A stretch of DNA of 64,000 nucleotides from Multivorans sp965232105 (lineage in GTDB: Bacteria; Acidobacteriota; Thermoanaerobaculia; Multivoradales; Multivoraceae). Shown here one piece after another: positions 9,153-17,387 of this stretch; within the stretch, counting starts at the first letter, position 1; every line of letters starts with the position of its first letter. The stretch spans positions 2,480,001-2,544,000 of the forward strand of contig OZ246956.1 in NCBI GenBank assembly GCA_965232105.1. The letters are read 5' to 3'. A program made the position numbers and the translations under genes. A model generated the notes under the pieces. The model was given only the letters and a program-made list of their open reading frames with translations. It did no database searches and was not told where the DNA came from.

Positions 9153-9575
9153 CTACGGGTCGACCTTCGCCGTCGCCTTGCCCATGACGACGACATCGCC
9201 ATCCTGGTTCACCGTCGTGACCGACAGGTCGACCAGGCTCTGGCCGTCCTCCTCGCGGACCGCATCGACCTTCGCCGTCGCGGTCAGGGCGTCGCCCGGC
9301 CAGACCTGGCGCGTGAAGCGGACGCCGTAGGCGGTCAGCCGCCCGTCGCCGACGAAGTCGGTCACCATGCGGCCGGTCATGCCCATCGTCAGCATGCCGT
9401 GGGCGAAGACGGTGGGGTAGTTCGCTACCTTGGTCGTGAAGATCTCGTCGGAATGGAGCGGGTTGTAGTCGCCCGAGGCCCCCGCGTACTGGACGATCTG
9501 GGTGCGGGAGAGATCTTCCGTGAGCTTCTGGGTGTAGGTGTCGCCGATCTGGACCTTGCTTGCCTGAAGTGCCAT
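9153..9575 (-). CDS. MaoC-type hydratase, catalytic subunit
   Basis: A 140-residue hot-dog fold protein. The motif YAGASGDYNPLHSD at residues 30-43 supplies the Asp and His of R-specific enoyl-CoA hydratases and hydroxyacyl-ACP dehydratases. AHGMLTMGM follows, the usual second MaoC block. The start ATG is preceded by GAGGAGA. It lies 11 bases downstream of a gene for a longer MaoC-like protein without those catalytic residues. The pair matches the heterodimeric dehydratase arrangement known from mycobacterial HadAB/HadBC, so the two subunits probably work together on an acyl-CoA or acyl-ACP substrate that cannot be named from sequence. Confidence 0.88.
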   Translation of the reverse strand: MALQASKVQIGDTYTQKLTEDLSRTQIVQYAGASGDYNPLHSDEIFTTKVANYPTVFAHGMLTMGMTGRMVTDFVGDGRLTAYGVRFTRQVWPGDALTATAKVDAVREEDGQSLVDLSVTTVNQDGDVVVMGKATAKVDP

Positions 9576-9586
9576 CTTTTCTCTCC

Positions 9587-10078
9587 TCAGTCGGTCTCGA
9601 CGACCTTCTCGGTGCGCACGCCGACGCCGGTGGCGCGCACGACGAGTTCGCCGGATTCGTCGAAGTACTCCACGATGTTCTCGCTGAACGTGAGCTTGCC
9701 GCCACGCTTGCCCTGGCGCTCCCAGGTCTTGCCGGGGCGGGCCTTCAGGGTGAGGGTCTCGCCCGGGTTCACGTGGCGGAAGTACTCGAAGCGCTGCTCC
9801 GCGTGCAGGCCCGTACCGCCGTCGCCGCCGGTGCGTGTGGGCGGCACGCCGGTCGGCTCCTTGCCGGAGCCGAACCACGGTTCGCCGATCTTGGGGCGCA
9901 GGAAGTAGTCCGGGTCGTACTGCGCCGAAGCCTGGTAGAAGGTCGGCGGTGCGATCACGTTGCCGGGTTCCGTGTCCGCCGCCGCGTCGGCGTCGTGATA
10001 GATCGGGTTCGGGTCGCCGACCGCGCGGGCGAACATCATGATGTGTCCGGCCTCGATCGGGAACTTCTCTGCTGCCAT
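9587..10078 (-). CDS. MaoC-like dehydratase, non-catalytic partner (FAS1-like dehydratase domain)
   Basis: A 163-residue hot-dog protein of the N-terminal MaoC-dehydratase type. FARAVGDPNPIYHD resembles the hydratase motif but differs in spacing. PPTFYQ and a long central insertion rich in Gly and Pro precede EQRFEYFRHVNPGETLT. These features are typical of the HadA/HadC-like subunit that binds the substrate chain while the neighbour supplies catalysis. The start at 10078 begins directly with the conserved EKFPIEAGHI segment. The gene is first of a two-gene unit, divergent from rsmE with 76 bases between. Partnership with the downstream gene is inferred from adjacency and family precedent. 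Confidence 0.85.
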   Translation of the reverse strand: MAAEKFPIEAGHIMMFARAVGDPNPIYHDADAAADTEPGNVIAPPTFYQASAQYDPDYFLRPKIGEPWFGSGKEPTGVPPTRTGGDGGTGLHAEQRFEYFRHVNPGETLTLKARPGKTWERQGKRGGKLTFSENIVEYFDESGELVVRATGVGVRTEKVVETD

Positions 10079-10154
10079 ACCGTTCCGTCCTCCCTTTTGC
10101 CAGTGGTCTCTGGAGCGCACTCGCTGCGTCGTTTGAGCGCGTGACTGTAACAGG

Positions 10155-10880
10155 ATGAACCTGCTCCTGTTGGTGGACGAGGACCTCGATGCGGGGGCCG
10201 GCGCGGCCCGACGCGCGGTGGTGGGCGGCGAACGGCTCCAGCACGTCCGCAAGGTGTTGCGGGCGGCGGTCGGCGACACGCTGGACGTGGGCCGGCTGGG
10301 CGGCGGCATCGGCCGCGGGCGGATCGTCGAGCTGAACCGGGACCGCGTCGTGCTGGAGCTGGGATCGCTCGACCGCGAGCCGCCGTCGCCGCTTCCGGTC
10401 ACGCTGGTCCTGGCGTTGCCCCGACCCAAGTTCGTGGGCCGGATTCTGCAGGCCGCGGCAGCGATGGGTGTCAAACGGATCCTGCTCGTCCACGCGGCCC
10501 GGGTGGAGAAGAGCTATTGGCAAAGCTCGGTGATGCGGCCGGAGGCGCTGCGTCGTCACCTGATGCTGGGTCTGGCGCAGGCGCGGGACACGGTGCTGCC
10601 GGAGATCGAGTGTCTGAGAGGACCGCACGATCTGACGGAGGCCCTGCCGGGCCTGCTTCGACGCCACGACGACGTGCTGGTCGCCGACGCCGGCGGCGCC
10701 GAACCGTGCCCGCTGGGCATCGATGGACCGACCGCGCTACTGATCGGTCCCGAAGGCGGCCTGCTGGACGAGGAACTCGATCGATTCGCGGCGGCTGGTG
10801 CACGGACGGTCAGTCTTGGTCCGCGGGCGCTCCGGGTGGAGCATGCCGTGGTGGCGCTACTGTCGCGCCTGGCGATCTGA
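10155..10880 (+). CDS. rsmE: 16S rRNA (uracil1498-N3)-methyltransferase
   Basis: A 241-residue SPOUT-class methyltransferase. The C-terminal knot motifs are clear: LLIGPEGGLLDEEL and SLGPRALRVEHA, which bind S-adenosylmethionine. The N-terminal part is the PUA-like RNA-binding region, with ERLQHVRKVLR near residue 28. It methylates U1498 of 16S rRNA in the assembled 30S subunit. Length and motif order are normal. The gene ends convergent with pheT. The 51-base gap contains a 7-bp inverted pair (GCGCCCC at 10896, GGGGCGC at 10926) with a long loop, a weak terminator candidate only. Confidence 0.93.
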   Translation: MNLLLLVDEDLDAGAGAARRAVVGGERLQHVRKVLRAAVGDTLDVGRLGGGIGRGRIVELNRDRVVLELGSLDREPPSPLPVTLVLALPRPKFVGRILQAAAAMGVKRILLVHAARVEKSYWQSSVMRPEALRRHLMLGLAQARDTVLPEIECLRGPHDLTEALPGLLRRHDDVLVADAGGAEPCPLGIDGPTALLIGPEGGLLDEELDRFAAAGARTVSLGPRALRVEHAVVALLSRLAI

Positions 10881-10931
10881 GACCGGGAGGGTGGTGCGCC
10901 CCGGCGTTGCTCGCCGTGGCTCCCTGGGGCG

Positions 10932-13490
10932 CTACTCCCGGATCGTGGCGCCGACCGACCGCTCGATCTGTCCCAGGATCCGCCGGCGGAGCTTTTTCAC
11001 GTCGCGGTCGCGCAACGTGCGGTTCGGTGCCCGGAAAGTCAGGTGGTAGGCGAGGCTCTTCGAGCCGTCGCCTACGCCAACGCCGCGGAAGACATCGAAC
11101 AACTCGACGGCGCAGAGCAGGGGCTTGCCGGCCGCGAGCAAAGCCGCTTCGACCGCCGCGGCGGGCGTCGCTTCGTCGACGATCAGGGCCAGGTCCTCGC
11201 GCACTTCCGGATAGACCGGCACCGGCTCGACCGTCAGGGAGTCGGGGATGCGCTCGAGGATGCGGTCGAGTTCGAGTTCAGCGGCCAGCACGGGCTGTCC
11301 GGCTGCCGGCTCCATGTCGAAGTTCGCGGCGACCGTCGGGTGGACTTCGCCGAGCGTTCCGACGGGTTCCGGGTCGCCTGCGAGCAGGACCGTGGCAGTT
11401 CGTCCGGGACGGAAGGCGGTTGCCGCCGAGTGCGCGTCGGGCTCGCTGAACTCGACCGTCAGACCGAGGCGGTCCAGGACCGTCTCGACCACGCCCTTGA
11501 CGTCGAAGAAGTCGAAGCAGTCGTCGGGGTCGGCGTGCGCCTGCCAGTGGCCCGCACGACGCGGACCGGTGAGTACCAGGGCGGCCCACTGGCGTTCCTC
11601 GGGCAGCGAATCGCCTTCGTTGACCGGGAACACGCGGCCGACCTCGAACAGGGCGAGCCGGTCCTCGAAGCGACTGTTCGAGGCCGCGGCCTCCAGCACC
11701 GACGCGAGCAGGCTGCGGCGCATCACGACGCGGTCGAGGGTCGAGGGGTTGGCGAGGCGGATGCAGGGCGGGGGCTCGGCCTCCTCGAGTTGCAGTTTCG
11801 CTTCCGCTTCCGGCGTCGTCAGCCGGTAGCTCACGACCTCCTGAAGGCCAAGGTCGGCGAAGGTGTCCTTGACCCGGTCCTCGAAGGACTGCTCGCGGTT
11901 GCCGCGTTGGGGCGGCAGCACGTCGCTGAGCACGGTGGAGGGGATGCGGTCGTAGCCGTAGATGCGGCAGACCTCCTCGACCAGGTCGTGGGGGCCCTTG
12001 ATGTCGAGGCGGTGGTCGGGAACGGTGACGCTCAGCTTGCCGGTATCGCCTGCCGGCTCGGCTTCGAAGTCCAGCCGCCGCAGGAGAGCCGCCGTCTCCT
12101 CCGCGCCGAGGTCCAGGCCGCTGAGGCGACGCAGATAGCCGAGGTCGAACTCAACGGTGACATCAGGAGCCGGTTGCGGATGGTGGTCGACGATTCCCTC
12201 GGCGATCGTGCCGCCGGCGTGAAGCCGCAGCAGTTCGGCGGCGCGCCGGGCGCCAAGCAGAGCCTGGCTGGGATGGACGCCGCGGCTGAATCGGAAGCCC
12301 GCCTCGGTGTGGACGCCGAGTTGGCGCTGGGTGCGCCGGATGCTCCGGGGCTCCCAGGCCGCCGCCTCGAGCAGGACGTTGCGTGTCTCCGCGCCGATCT
12401 CGCTGTCCCGGCCGCCCATCACCCCGCCGACGCTGAGCGATCCCGCCGGATCGGTGACCATGATCTGGTTCGGCAGCAGCTTCCGCTCGGCGCCGTCCAG
12501 CGTGGTCAGGCGTTCGCCGTCGCGCGCCAGCCGCGTGACGATCCGCACCGGACCGCCGTCCGCGTAGCCGTCCGCCCGCTGTCGCAGCAGGTCGTAGTCG
12601 AACGTGTGGTTCGGCTGGCCGACTTCGAGCATCACGTAGTTGCTGATGTCGACCACGTTGCTGATCGGCCGCTGGCCCGCGAGTTGCAGCCGGTGCTGCA
12701 TCCAGTACGGCGAAGGTCCTTGCTCGATGCCTTCGATCAGAAGACCGACGAAGCGCGGATTGAGTTCCGGGTTCTCGGTGGCGATCTCGACCCGGCCCGC
12801 GATCGGCGGTCCGTCCATCATGAGCGGCACGGCGGGTGGCCGGAACTCGGCTTCCGTGAGCGCCGCGACCTCGCGCGCGACCCCCAGGATCGAGGCGCAG
12901 CGGGCGATGTTGGGGATCACGTCGATGTCGAGCACGGCGTCGCCGAGCACCTCGGTCAGTGGCCGGCCGGGTCGGAGCTCCGGCAACTCAGCGGCCGGCT
13001 CGAACAGGATGATGCCCTCGTGGTCTTCTCCGAGTCCGAGTTCCACCGCCGAGCAGAGCATCGCGTCGCTTGTGATGCCACGCAGCTTCTTCGGCTTGAG
13101 GCGCGTGATCTTCAGGTCGCGGTACGGATTGCGGTAACTCGCACCGGCGAGCAGCAGGGCGCCCCAGAGGTCGGCATCCGCCGGATTCCTGCCCAGGTCC
13201 TTGCCGAGGTACGGGAAGAGGTTCGGTGCTCCGGTGACGACCTGGCGCGTCGAGTCGGCGCCGTAGTCGACCGTCGCGAGGACCAGGCGGTCGGCGTCCG
13301 GCGCCGGATCGACGCGCAGGATCTTCGTGGCCATGACCAGGTCCGCCGGCCACGGCAGTTCGGCGCCGTCGACGCCGAAGCGCTCGATCGCCTTCACCTC
13401 CAGGCCGGCGTTGGTGACCAGTTCGGCGAGGTCGTCGGGTGGAAGACCCGGGTCGACGAAATCGCCGAGCCAACTGAGCGGAACGCGCAT
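10932..13490 (-). CDS. pheT: Phenylalanyl-tRNA synthetase beta subunit
   Basis: An 852-residue protein with the usual domain order: N-terminal MRVPLSWLGDFVD, a tRNA-binding EMAP-like domain (residues about 40-160), the B3/B4 editing region, B5, the catalytic-like core (EEVCRIYGYDRIP) and a C-terminal ferredoxin-fold anticodon-binding domain (RAPNRTLRDRDV). It pairs with PheS to charge tRNA-Phe. Its ATG shares one base with the pheS stop (TGATG), implying coupled translation at equal ratio. The length is at the upper end of the bacterial range. Confidence 0.97.
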   Translation of the reverse strand: MRVPLSWLGDFVDPGLPPDDLAELVTNAGLEVKAIERFGVDGAELPWPADLVMATKILRVDPAPDADRLVLATVDYGADSTRQVVTGAPNLFPYLGKDLGRNPADADLWGALLLAGASYRNPYRDLKITRLKPKKLRGITSDAMLCSAVELGLGEDHEGIILFEPAAELPELRPGRPLTEVLGDAVLDIDVIPNIARCASILGVAREVAALTEAEFRPPAVPLMMDGPPIAGRVEIATENPELNPRFVGLLIEGIEQGPSPYWMQHRLQLAGQRPISNVVDISNYVMLEVGQPNHTFDYDLLRQRADGYADGGPVRIVTRLARDGERLTTLDGAERKLLPNQIMVTDPAGSLSVGGVMGGRDSEIGAETRNVLLEAAAWEPRSIRRTQRQLGVHTEAGFRFSRGVHPSQALLGARRAAELLRLHAGGTIAEGIVDHHPQPAPDVTVEFDLGYLRRLSGLDLGAEETAALLRRLDFEAEPAGDTGKLSVTVPDHRLDIKGPHDLVEEVCRIYGYDRIPSTVLSDVLPPQRGNREQSFEDRVKDTFADLGLQEVVSYRLTTPEAEAKLQLEEAEPPPCIRLANPSTLDRVVMRRSLLASVLEAAASNSRFEDRLALFEVGRVFPVNEGDSLPEERQWAALVLTGPRRAGHWQAHADPDDCFDFFDVKGVVETVLDRLGLTVEFSEPDAHSAATAFRPGRTATVLLAGDPEPVGTLGEVHPTVAANFDMEPAAGQPVLAAELELDRILERIPDSLTVEPVPVYPEVREDLALIVDEATPAAAVEAALLAAGKPLLCAVELFDVFRGVGVGDGSKSLAYHLTFRAPNRTLRDRDVKKLRRRILGQIERSVGATIRE

Positions 13491-14527
13491 CAGACGAAGC
13501 GCTGGAACTGGCGAAGGAAACGCAGGTCGTTTGACCAGAAGTAGCGGATGTCGCGGATCCCGTGCCGCAGCATGGCGATCCGCTCGGGGCCCATGCCGAA
13601 GGCGAAGCCGCTCCACTCGTCCGGGTCGTAGCCGCCGTTCTCGAGCACGGTCGGGTGGACCATGCCGCAGCCGAGGATCTCGAGCCAGCCGGTCTCCTTG
13701 CACAACTGGCAGCCCTGTCCGTCACAGAGCAGGCAGGCGATGTCCATCTCGGCGCTCGGCTCGGTGAACGGGAAGTAGCTGGCCCGGAAACGGGCGCCGC
13801 GGCCTTCGCCGAACAGGCGGCGGGCGAACTCGGTCAGGGTGCCCTTCAGATCGGCGAAGGTGATCGCCTGGCCGACCGCCAGCCCCTCGATCTGGTGGAA
13901 CTGGATCTCGCTCCGCGCGGTGATCTGCTCGTTGCGGTAACACATGCCCGGCAGGATGACGCGGATCGGTTCGGGGTGGCGCTCCTGCATCGCCAGGATC
14001 TGGCCGCCGCTGGTGTGAGTGCGCAGCACCACGCTCGGATCCGTTGTGTAGAAGGTGTCCTGCATGTCCCGCGCCGGATGATCGGGCGGCATGTTCAGGT
14101 CGCCGAAGTTCAACTGATCCGTGACCACGTCCGGGCTGCGGTAGGTCTGAAAGCCCATGTCGCCGAAGATCCGCTCGATACGGCGCATGACCAGGGTCGA
14201 CGGGTGGAGACCGCCGAGATGCGGCCTGCGGCCGGGCAAGGTCACGTCGATCCGGTCCGTGTCGCCGTCGGTTTCGTGCGCCGATCGCTTCAGAGCCTCC
14301 TGACGCGCTTCGAAGGCGGCCTGCAGGGAGGTCTTGATCTCGTTGATCCGCTTGCCGAACGCGGGGCGGTCGGCGGGCTCGATCTCGCCCATCCGCCGGG
14401 TCAGGAGCTGAACCTCGCCCTTGCGGCCGATCGTCGCCCGGCGCCACTCCTCGAGTTGCTCCAGGTCGGTCGTGGCGTTCAGGGCCGCGGAGACCCGCGC
14501 TTCGATGTCGTCGAGCTGGTCGATCAT
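13490..14527 (-). CDS. pheS: Phenylalanyl-tRNA synthetase alpha subunit
   Basis: A 345-residue class II synthetase subunit. An N-terminal coiled-coil (residues 1-90) is followed by the catalytic core with motif 2-like CYRNEQITARSEIQFHQIEG and the motif 3 region GFAFGMGPERIAMLRHG near the C-terminus. It activates phenylalanine and transfers it to tRNA-Phe in an alpha2beta2 enzyme. A CLLCDGQGCQLC insertion has four cysteines spaced like a small zinc site, which occurs in a subset of PheS proteins. It is the first gene of the pheST pair; no attenuator was recognised upstream. Confidence 0.97.
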   Translation of the reverse strand: MIDQLDDIEARVSAALNATTDLEQLEEWRRATIGRKGEVQLLTRRMGEIEPADRPAFGKRINEIKTSLQAAFEARQEALKRSAHETDGDTDRIDVTLPGRRPHLGGLHPSTLVMRRIERIFGDMGFQTYRSPDVVTDQLNFGDLNMPPDHPARDMQDTFYTTDPSVVLRTHTSGGQILAMQERHPEPIRVILPGMCYRNEQITARSEIQFHQIEGLAVGQAITFADLKGTLTEFARRLFGEGRGARFRASYFPFTEPSAEMDIACLLCDGQGCQLCKETGWLEILGCGMVHPTVLENGGYDPDEWSGFAFGMGPERIAMLRHGIRDIRYFWSNDLRFLRQFQRFV

Positions 14528-14575
14528 GGCGTCTTGCGGCTTTTCGTTCGGCGCCTCGGGTGGCGCCCGACTCTA

Positions 14576-15325
14576 CTAGGAGGCGGAGGCCTGCAGGACG
14601 CGAGAAAGCAGCAGACCCAGCAACGTCAAGAGGGGCAGGATGGAGGCCAGAACCGCAGCTCGAATGACTCGGACCCGCTGAACGACGTGGAGACCGATCC
14701 CGAACAGGACTGCGCTGCAGACCGTCGCCAGAATGTCGCCCGCGATGGGAACGATGCCCAGGACGCTTGCGCCGTTCGCGTAGCAGATCGCGACCCAGGT
14801 ACCGCGGAATCCGTGTGGCCTCGATGTGCGGGTCAAGACGAGCAAAAGGTGGACGAGCGAGCCCACGATCAACGTCGCGATCAGCGTGACGGCGAAGATG
14901 ACGGGGAGGAAGAGCAGGAGGATCTGGAAGCCAACGAGGACGGTCAAGGTGGGTCCGAAGGGCAGTTCCTCCGGGGTGGGGAACTGAGACGGATCGGTCC
15001 GGAACGCCATCGTGTAGACGAAATCGAGTGTCTGTTCCGGAAGGGTCAGGATGAGGACCGTGAGAACCACGCTTCCCAGAACGACATAGATCACACTGAT
15101 CAGGCCCACGAAGAGGAGCGGACTCCAGATTCCCGCGTCGGGCCGGGTTCCTTCGAAGAACCGCCTCGGCGCGGTGGCCAGGAGGACCAGAGAAGCGACG
15201 AGGGCGGACGCCCTGCCGCGGTCCTTCCGCTCTTCCCAGGGGTTGACTGCTACGGGGTCGCTCCGGCCGCCGGTGCTCTCGTCTCCAGAGTTCACGACGA
15301 GCAGACTAGCGGAGCGATCCCTCAT
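14576..15325 (-). CDS. YIP1-family membrane protein
   Basis: A 249-residue integral membrane protein. After about 40 polar residues there are roughly five hydrophobic segments, consistent with YIP1-type proteins: PRRFFEG near the N-terminal end of the membrane domain, then long Leu/Val/Ile stretches and a Gly-rich ANGASVLGIVPIAGDI segment. Function of bacterial YIP1 proteins is not known. The ATG at 15325 was chosen over an in-frame GTG at 15349; neither has a strong ribosome site. It stands alone upstream of pheS with 48 bases between, in the same orientation. Confidence 0.7.
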   Translation of the reverse strand: MRDRSASLLVVNSGDESTGGRSDPVAVNPWEERKDRGRASALVASLVLLATAPRRFFEGTRPDAGIWSPLLFVGLISVIYVVLGSVVLTVLILTLPEQTLDFVYTMAFRTDPSQFPTPEELPFGPTLTVLVGFQILLLFLPVIFAVTLIATLIVGSLVHLLLVLTRTSRPHGFRGTWVAICYANGASVLGIVPIAGDILATVCSAVLFGIGLHVVQRVRVIRAAVLASILPLLTLLGLLLSRVLQASAS

Positions 15326-15462
15326 GGCGGACACCCGACAGCAGAGCACGGCGGCGGTGCGCGACGTGGGCGCCGGTTCTGGTGAATTGCCAGTGATTCG
15401 TTTGGAAGCGCCTCGCCTGCGTGTTCGAGGGCTGGCGCCGCGGAAGCGGGAGCGGCCCGTCC

Positions 15463-16500
15463 TCAGGCGACGCGGGGCAGCACCTCGTCCGTGAACAGGA
15501 CGAACGAGCTGTGGCTGAGGGGCGCCAGCAGCAGGTAGTCGAGGAACATCGCTTCCTTGAGCCGCGCGATCTCATCGACCAGCTCGTCCGGCGTGCCGTA
15601 GATGATCACGCCGTTCATGTAGCGGTCGATCGCGGACTGTTCCGCCGAATCGACGAAGATCTGATCCTGCGCCAGGTCGCTGAGCTCGCGGTTGAGCCTG
15701 GTTTGGACCTTGGCCGCGCGCACGCCCTTCTTGCGGTGTGAGCCGACGGTCCATTCAGCCCCCTGGCGCGCGATCTGTTCCGCTTCGGCCCGGGTCGGCG
15801 CGCAGGCGACAAGACGGGCCATGGGGATCTCTCGCCCCTCGATCGAGTGGCCGTGCTGTTCCAGGATCTGCCGGTACAGCTCCCGCTTCTCGGCGATACG
15901 GCCGTGGTCCGCGTGCGGATCGAGCATGATGGAGAACCCGTTCCCGGCGGCCCAGTTCATCGCCTCCGGGGATGAGGCGGCAAGCCACACGGGCGGGTGC
16001 GGCTTCTGCGCCGGCTTCGGCAACACCTCGACGTCCTCGCACTGGAAGTGCTCGCCCGCAAAGGTCACGCGCTCCTCGGTCCAGGCGCCGATCACCGTCT
16101 GGACGTGCTCGCGGAACACCTCGTAGCTGTGCTGCGGGTCGACGCCGAAGGCCTTGAACTCGCCCTCCTGGTAGCCGCGGCCCACGCCCCAGTTCACGCG
16201 GCCTCCGGACAGCACGTCGAGCAGCGCCACCTCCTCGGCCAGCCGCAGCGGGTTGTAGAAGGGCGCCAGAGAGACGCCGGTGCCGATGCGGAGGTTCTGC
16301 GTCCTCGCGGCCACGTGGGTGCCCATGATGTGGATCGACGGGCAGATGCTGAACGAGCTGAAGTGGTGCTCGGCCAGCCAGACGGCGTCGTAGCCGTTCT
16401 GCTCCATGATGTCGATGCGTTGGAAGGCCCGGTGGTACACCTGATCCAGCGGAATCCGCCGATCGGGCCAGGAAAAGAACTGGAGGACGCCGACCTTCAT
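15463..16500 (-). CDS. LLM-class flavin-dependent oxidoreductase
   Basis: A 345-residue bacterial luciferase-like TIM-barrel protein. Characteristic stretches are DAVWLAEHHFSSF near residue 40, GVSLAPFYNPLRLAEEVA and LSGGRVNWGVGRGYQ, and a C-terminal YGTPDELVDEIARL. Members use reduced FMN from a partner reductase to act on small substrates; the substrate cannot be told from sequence. The start ATG opens directly with the first beta strand MKVGVLQFFSWP. It is transcribed away from pdxH, with 79 bases between its start and the short reading frame that precedes pdxH. Confidence 0.9.
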   Translation of the reverse strand: MKVGVLQFFSWPDRRIPLDQVYHRAFQRIDIMEQNGYDAVWLAEHHFSSFSICPSIHIMGTHVAARTQNLRIGTGVSLAPFYNPLRLAEEVALLDVLSGGRVNWGVGRGYQEGEFKAFGVDPQHSYEVFREHVQTVIGAWTEERVTFAGEHFQCEDVEVLPKPAQKPHPPVWLAASSPEAMNWAAGNGFSIMLDPHADHGRIAEKRELYRQILEQHGHSIEGREIPMARLVACAPTRAEAEQIARQGAEWTVGSHRKKGVRAAKVQTRLNRELSDLAQDQIFVDSAEQSAIDRYMNGVIIYGTPDELVDEIARLKEAMFLDYLLLAPLSHSSFVLFTDEVLPRVA

Positions 16501-16579
16501 CGGCCGGCAATCGTTTCACACGGCGGCCAGGCCGTCTCGCGGGGTTGGCCCCGGCCGCCGGATCGGTCAGAGTTCGGCC

Positions 16580-16678
16580 ATGGCGCCCGTCACCGACCCC
16601 TTCGCCCGCTTTCGCGATCTGTACGAGCGCGCCCTACGGATGGCGCGCATCGCCGAATGGGTGAGAGTAGGGCTGTGA
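16580..16678 (+). CDS. 32-residue reading frame duplicating the PdxH N-terminus
   Basis: This short frame begins ATG GCG CCC GTC ACC and encodes DPFARFRDLYERAL, almost the same as residues 5-18 of the PdxH protein that follows. About 40 bases (from 16598) recur from 16690 with few changes, 92 bases apart and therefore in another frame. After the duplicated part the frame continues with an unrelated tail and stops at TGA 16676, which overlaps the GTG start of pdxH as GTGA. It may be a relic of tandem duplication that now serves as a translationally coupled leader, or a non-functional scar. Translation is unproven. Confidence 0.4.
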   Translation: MAPVTDPFARFRDLYERALRMARIAEWVRVGL

Positions 16679-17256
16679 CCGCTCGGGATCCCTTCGCCCG
16701 CTTTCGCGAGCTGTACGAGCGCGCCGTGGCCACGGGTCTCACCGAGCCGAACGCGATGGTCGTCTCGAGCGCCGACGGGCAGGGCCGGCCTTCGTCGCGG
16801 GTCGTCCTGCTCAAGCACTTCGACCGGCAGGGCTTCGTTTTCTACACGAACCTCGAGAGCCGCAAGGGCCAAGAGATCCTGGCGCGCCCGGACGTGAGCC
16901 TGAACTTCTTCTGGCGCGAACCGAAGGAGCAGGTGTGCGTCTTCGGCCGCGCCGAGCGTGTGGCCGACGCCGAGGCCGACGCCTACTTCGCGACCCGCAG
17001 CCGGAACAGCCAGCTCGGCGCCTGGGCATCGCAGCAGAGCCGGCCGCTTGCGAGCCGCGAGCAGCTCCTTGCCGACTTCGAGCGGGTCAGCCAGCGCTTC
17101 GACGGGCGGGACGTGCCGCGCCCGCCGCACTGGACGGGGCTGCGGGTCGTGCCCCGGCGGTTCGAGTTCTGGGTCGCCCGGGAGCACCGGCTCCATGACC
17201 GGACGTTCTACGAGCGGGACGGCGATTCGTGGCGGATGGGCCTGCTGTACCCGTAG
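16675..17256 (+). CDS. pdxH: Pyridoxamine 5'-phosphate oxidase
   Basis: A 193-residue FMN enzyme that oxidises pyridoxamine or pyridoxine 5'-phosphate to pyridoxal 5'-phosphate, in the B6 salvage and synthesis pathway. Visible blocks are PSSRVVLLKHFDRQGFVFYT (FMN binding), SRKGQEI, NFFWREPKEQVCVFGRAERV, SRNSQLGAWASQQS and the C-terminal EFWVAREHRLHDR followed by W...LYP. The length is slightly short, since many PdxH have about 20 more N-terminal residues. Start: the GTG at 16675 gives the best N-terminus. The upstream duplicate frame with its own ATG at 16580 is out of frame with this gene. Confidence 0.92.
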   Translation: MTARDPFARFRELYERAVATGLTEPNAMVVSSADGQGRPSSRVVLLKHFDRQGFVFYTNLESRKGQEILARPDVSLNFFWREPKEQVCVFGRAERVADAEADAYFATRSRNSQLGAWASQQSRPLASREQLLADFERVSQRFDGRDVPRPPHWTGLRVVPRRFEFWVAREHRLHDRTFYERDGDSWRMGLLYP

Positions 17257-17316
17257 CTTGGCTTCGCTAGACTCCTTGAACAGGCGTAGCCTTTACAGTT
17301 GAGTCAAGTTCCGCCC

Positions 17317-17348
17317 ACTGGGTGGGCCGGCCTTATGGCCGGCATCCG
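17317..17348. repeat. Palindromic repeat, copy 1 (convergent gap pdxH / K+ channel)
   Basis: A 32-base element beginning ACTGGGTGG and ending GGCATCCG, with a perfect 7-bp stem GCCGGCC/GGCCGGC around a TTAT loop. A second copy at 52340-52371 differs only at one flank base and in the loop. Both copies lie between convergent stop codons, which fits a REP-like element or bidirectional transcription stop. No T-run follows, so it is not a classical intrinsic terminator. Confidence 0.6.
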
Positions 17349-17387
17349 CTCCGGCCTGCACGTTCGTCGGTCTGAGGCGAAACCTCG

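Noticed and set aside
10896..10932. Inverted 7-bp pair between rsmE and pheT as a terminator
   Set aside because: The loop is 23 bases and there is no T-run; one arm overlaps the pheT stop codon.
11043..13544. Plus-strand open frame of 833 codons opposite pheT
   Set aside because: It is antisense to an unmistakable pheT; high GC keeps the complementary frame free of stops. The product is Arg/Asp/Val-rich without any family motif.
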